DNA from: Deltaproteobacteria bacterium
GTDB lineage: Bacteria > Desulfobacterota > Desulfofervidia > Desulfofervidales > DG-60
DNA: 26,366 nucleotides
Assembly (NCBI GenBank): GCA_021163945.1
Contig: JAGGTC010000114.1
Location: forward strand, 1 to 26,366
Reading direction: 5' to 3'
The position numbers were made by a program, and so were the translations under genes. The notes below the pieces were generated by a model. It was not told the origin of the DNA. It worked only from the letters and a program-made list of their open reading frames with translations, and ran no database searches. Positions 24,431-26,366 of this stretch are shown here, one piece after another. Numbering within the stretch: position 1 is the first letter of the stretch; the number at the start of each line of letters is the position of its first letter.

Positions 24431-24459
24431 TTTATAATCCATGAATTAAGACTTGTCAA
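24431..24459 (-). promoter_or_regulatory. Predicted promoter for rplM–rpsI–argC
   Basis: Minus strand: perfect TTGACA (24454-24459), a 17-bp spacer and TATAAA (24431-24436, five of six bases). The start should be near 24424, leaving a leader of about 7 bases. The -35 box overlaps that of the pheA promoter on the other strand, with the same geometry as the tRNA-Val/marC pair. Confidence 0.75.
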
Positions 24460-24481
24460 TATCTATTTACTAACTTACAAT
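24453..24481 (+). promoter_or_regulatory. Predicted promoter for pheA
   Basis: TTGTCA (24453-24458, five of six bases), a 17-bp spacer and TACAAT (24476-24481, five of six bases). The start would fall near 24488, just at the GGGGGAAG ribosome site of pheA (ATG 24501). The leader is too short for a transcription attenuator. Confidence 0.65.
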
Positions 24482-24500
24482 AAAAAGGGGGAAGATAAAA

Positions 24501-25577
24501 ATGGAAAACAAGGATATAGAAAGGCTGCGTAAGGAAATTGATAAAATAGATGAAGATATTGTAGAATTGCTAAATAAAAGGGCAAAGATAGCAATAGAGA
24601 TAGGTTGTATTAAGGCAAAAGATGCACTCTATTTCTGGGACCCACGTAGGGAAAACGAGATATTTGACCGCTTAGTTAAGCTAAATCAAGGCCCATTTTC
24701 ACATCAGGCCTTGTTTAATATATTTCACGAGATCGTTACTGCCACACGTCAGTTACAGGAACCAGTTAAGGTTGCATTTTTAGGCCCTGAGGCCACATTT
24801 AGCCATATGGCTGCTATAAGGCAATTTGGTGGAACAGCTCAATTTTTTCATACCCTCACAATAAAAGATGTATTTTTGGAGGTAGAAAAGGGCAAGTGCA
24901 ATTATGGGGTAGTGCCTGTAGAAAATTCTATAGAAGGGGTCATAGGCTATACCTTAGATATGTTTTTTCAGTCAGAGCTAAAGGTGTGTGGTGAGGTCTA
25001 TGTACGTATTAGCCATTTTTTGGCCTCAGTTACAGGCAGAAGGGAGGGGATCGAAAAGATCTATGCCCATCCTCAAGCCATAGCCCAATGCCGCAATTTC
25101 CTAAACCTCAATTTCCCCCAGACCCCTACCTATGAGGTAAGGAGTAGTGCTGAGGCCGCAATTAAGGCCAAAAATGAGGAAAGGGCAGCGGCTATTACTA
25201 CAAAATTGGCCATTGAAAGCTATGGACTGAGGCTTATTGACCAATATATAGAGGATTTTACCAACAATACTACTAGGTTTTGGGTCATAGGGCGAAATTT
25301 TCCCCTAAAGACAGGGATGGATAAGACATCTATCATCTTTTCTACACCGGATAGGCCAGGGGCCCTTTACCAGGCCCTTAAGACATTTGCAAAAAGGCAG
25401 ATAAATTTAACAAAATTGGAATCACGCCCTATGAAGAGCCTGCCCTGGCATTACTTATTTTTTGTTGATCTAGATGGGCATTGCACAGATGAACGCGTAA
25501 AGGATGCCCTAGAAGAGCTTGAACACCAATGTGGCTACTTTAAACTATTAGGCTCTTATCCAAAGGCAAGATGGTAA
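24501..25577 (+). CDS. pheA: Bifunctional chorismate mutase / prephenate dehydratase (P-protein)
   Basis: Converts chorismate to prephenate and then to phenylpyruvate for phenylalanine synthesis. An AroQ-type chorismate mutase occupies residues 1-85 (Arg27 in LLNKRAKIA, RRENEIF at 49-55). The prephenate dehydratase domain runs from about 90 (VAFLGPEATFSHMAA) to 270, with VENSIEGVIGYTLD and the catalytic TTRF (257-260). An ACT regulatory domain (about 275-355) holds GALY (287-290) and ESRP (307-310), the phenylalanine-binding motifs, so feedback inhibition by Phe is expected. 358 aa, normal. It has a GGGGGAAG ribosome site. It is transcribed away from rplM and is a single-gene unit in this window. 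Confidence 0.97.
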   Translation: MENKDIERLRKEIDKIDEDIVELLNKRAKIAIEIGCIKAKDALYFWDPRRENEIFDRLVKLNQGPFSHQALFNIFHEIVTATRQLQEPVKVAFLGPEATFSHMAAIRQFGGTAQFFHTLTIKDVFLEVEKGKCNYGVVPVENSIEGVIGYTLDMFFQSELKVCGEVYVRISHFLASVTGRREGIEKIYAHPQAIAQCRNFLNLNFPQTPTYEVRSSAEAAIKAKNEERAAAITTKLAIESYGLRLIDQYIEDFTNNTTRFWVIGRNFPLKTGMDKTSIIFSTPDRPGALYQALKTFAKRQINLTKLESRPMKSLPWHYLFFVDLDGHCTDERVKDALEELEHQCGYFKLLGSYPKARW

Positions 25578-25600
25578 TAAAAGGCTCTCATCTTGTTTTC
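25567..25600. terminator. Possible shared terminator hairpin between convergent genes
   Basis: CAAGATG (25567-25573) and CATCTTG (25589-25595) form a 7-bp stem with a 15-base loop, followed on the plus strand by TTTTCTTATT. The arms come from the last codons of pheA and of the facing ATPase gene, so both coding ends build the stem. The T-tract serves the plus strand only. The large loop and low GC keep this tentative. Confidence 0.4.
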
Positions 25601-26366
25601 TTATTAAAAACCCTTCTAGAGCGTTGACTTTCCATCCAAATATAGACAGGATACAACTCGTTCCCAAATTTATAAGACCCTCTACCACTTTCTATATCAG
25701 GCACAATAATACCCAATTCTCTCATTTTTCTCAAAAAGTTATTAAATACCTTTCTTTCCTCTCCATTTAACTTACTTTCTATTTCTTTCTTTTTAAAAAA
25801 GCCAATAGGTTTCTCTCCCAATTTTCTGAGAATTGACCTATATCGTTCACTTCGAATTGCCCTATATACCTTTGGATCAAGGTATTTTTTCCCAATTCTA
25901 TCCGCTGCATCTAAAACACCTACTAGAGCATCACGTTCACTTATTATTCCATCTTCATCTCTCCAAAAAATAGCCTCGCCTATTTCATGCATTAAAATAG
26001 GTAATCCGCTAGAGAATTTGACCATAGTCTCCATAGCCTTAGGTTTAATCTCCATATTTACCCTTTTAAATGCCCTTTCAAAAAACTCCCTTACCTCATT
26101 ATCAGAAAGTTTTTCAATCTCTACCACCCTAAAGATTCTCATGAGGGAGGGCTGATGCCCACTTAAGTTATCTCTTATTTCTGGAAGTCCTATTGTCATA
26201 ATGAAGATGGGAAAACTTGATGGATAACGGATGGCTATGTTATCTACAAAACTTTTATACCAATTTGCAAAATCGGGATTGGTAGATAAACCATTAATAT
26301 CATCTAAAGCAATAAAAATACCTCTTTTTTCATCTTTTATCTTTTCCATTATATTTCTAAGTGCAT
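25588..26366 (-). CDS. Archaeal-type AAA ATPase, C-terminal part (cut by window edge)
   Basis: The frame is open to the right edge: ALRNI precedes the ATG at 26349, so that ATG is probably internal and the gene extends beyond the window. The Walker B strand is GIFIALDDINGLS. A sensor-1-like segment (IFIMTIGLPEIR) and an RxF…EIEKLSDNEVREFF region follow, as in archaeal-type P-loop ATPases, with a lid domain (FSSGLPILMHEIGEA) and a winged-helix-like C-terminus (about 160-245 counted from 26349). The Walker A motif must lie outside the window. Such ATPases are common in archaea and scattered in bacteria, often in variable regions; function is unknown. It ends 10 bases from pheA, facing it. Confidence 0.8.
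   Translation of the reverse strand, partial: ALRNIMEKIKDEKRGIFIALDDINGLSTNPDFANWYKSFVDNIAIRYPSSFPIFIMTIGLPEIRDNLSGHQPSLMRIFRVVEIEKLSDNEVREFFERAFKRVNMEIKPKAMETMVKFSSGLPILMHEIGEAIFWRDEDGIISERDALVGVLDAADRIGKKYLDPKVYRAIRSERYRSILRKLGEKPIGFFKKKEIESKLNGEERKVFNNFLRKMRELGIIVPDIESGRGSYKFGNELYPVYIWMESQRSRRVFNKKTR

Noticed and set aside
24418..24459. N-terminal extension of rplM to ATG 24459
   Set aside because: It overlaps the strong rplM promoter and is not part of the conserved L13 N-terminus.
1..26366. CRISPR arrays, insertion sequences and integrases
   Set aside because: No regular direct repeats, transposase or integrase motifs were seen on either strand.

Overview
The window reads as chromosomal DNA of a bacterium, most likely a member of the Desulfobacterota (deltaproteobacterial type) and possibly a thermophile. 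The reasons are the tRNA-Leu–tig–clpP–clpX–lon order, a bifunctional chorismate mutase–prephenate dehydratase, an AspRS of the apparently non-discriminating kind, and coding strands rich in purines with many AGG/AGA (Arg) and ATA (Ile) codons. This is inference from content; no database was searched. No stretch longer than 300 bases lacks a gene.

Layout. (1) 151–5910, plus strand: a promoter, tRNA-Leu(UAG), then the protein-quality-control set tig, clpP, clpX and lon. (2) 5922–11917, plus strand: a promoter, then an isochorismatase-family hydrolase, UDP-glucose dehydrogenase, hisS, aspS, a Nudix hydrolase and a class I methyltransferase, nearly all overlapping or abutting. (3) 12023–14909, minus strand: an accessory block of two small operons with little-known products. 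One pairs a possible AbrB-fold protein with a PaREP1/HEPN-like protein. The other pairs a retropepsin-like aspartic protease with a 531-residue protein that has helical repeats and a kinase-like region resembling SidJ-type pseudokinases. The block lies against the 3' end of tRNA-Asp. (4) 15001–15150, minus strand: tRNA-Val(UAC) then tRNA-Asp(GUC). marC runs divergently from them.

(5) 15812–22521, minus strand: a seven-gene operon with almost no spacing, plsY–miaA–(envelope protein with a FlgT/LPP20-like N-terminus)–pgsA–MoxR ATPase–DUF58–transglutaminase. It joins phospholipid synthesis, tRNA modification and an envelope MoxR/DUF58/TgpA module. (6) 22549–24417, minus strand: rplM–rpsI–argC. 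pheA runs divergently from it. (7) The right edge holds the C-terminal part of an archaeal-type ATPase on the minus strand, cut by the window end.

The most interesting signals are regulatory and accessory. Two divergent promoter pairs, tRNA-Val/Asp with marC and rplM with pheA, have identical 51-bp geometry. In each, one TTGTCAA heptamer supplies the -35 box for both directions, with 17-bp spacers on both sides. Several predicted promoters sit so close to their start codons that the mRNAs should be leaderless or nearly so. The protease–pseudokinase operon and the AbrB-like/PaREP1-HEPN pair are the best candidates for an undescribed system.
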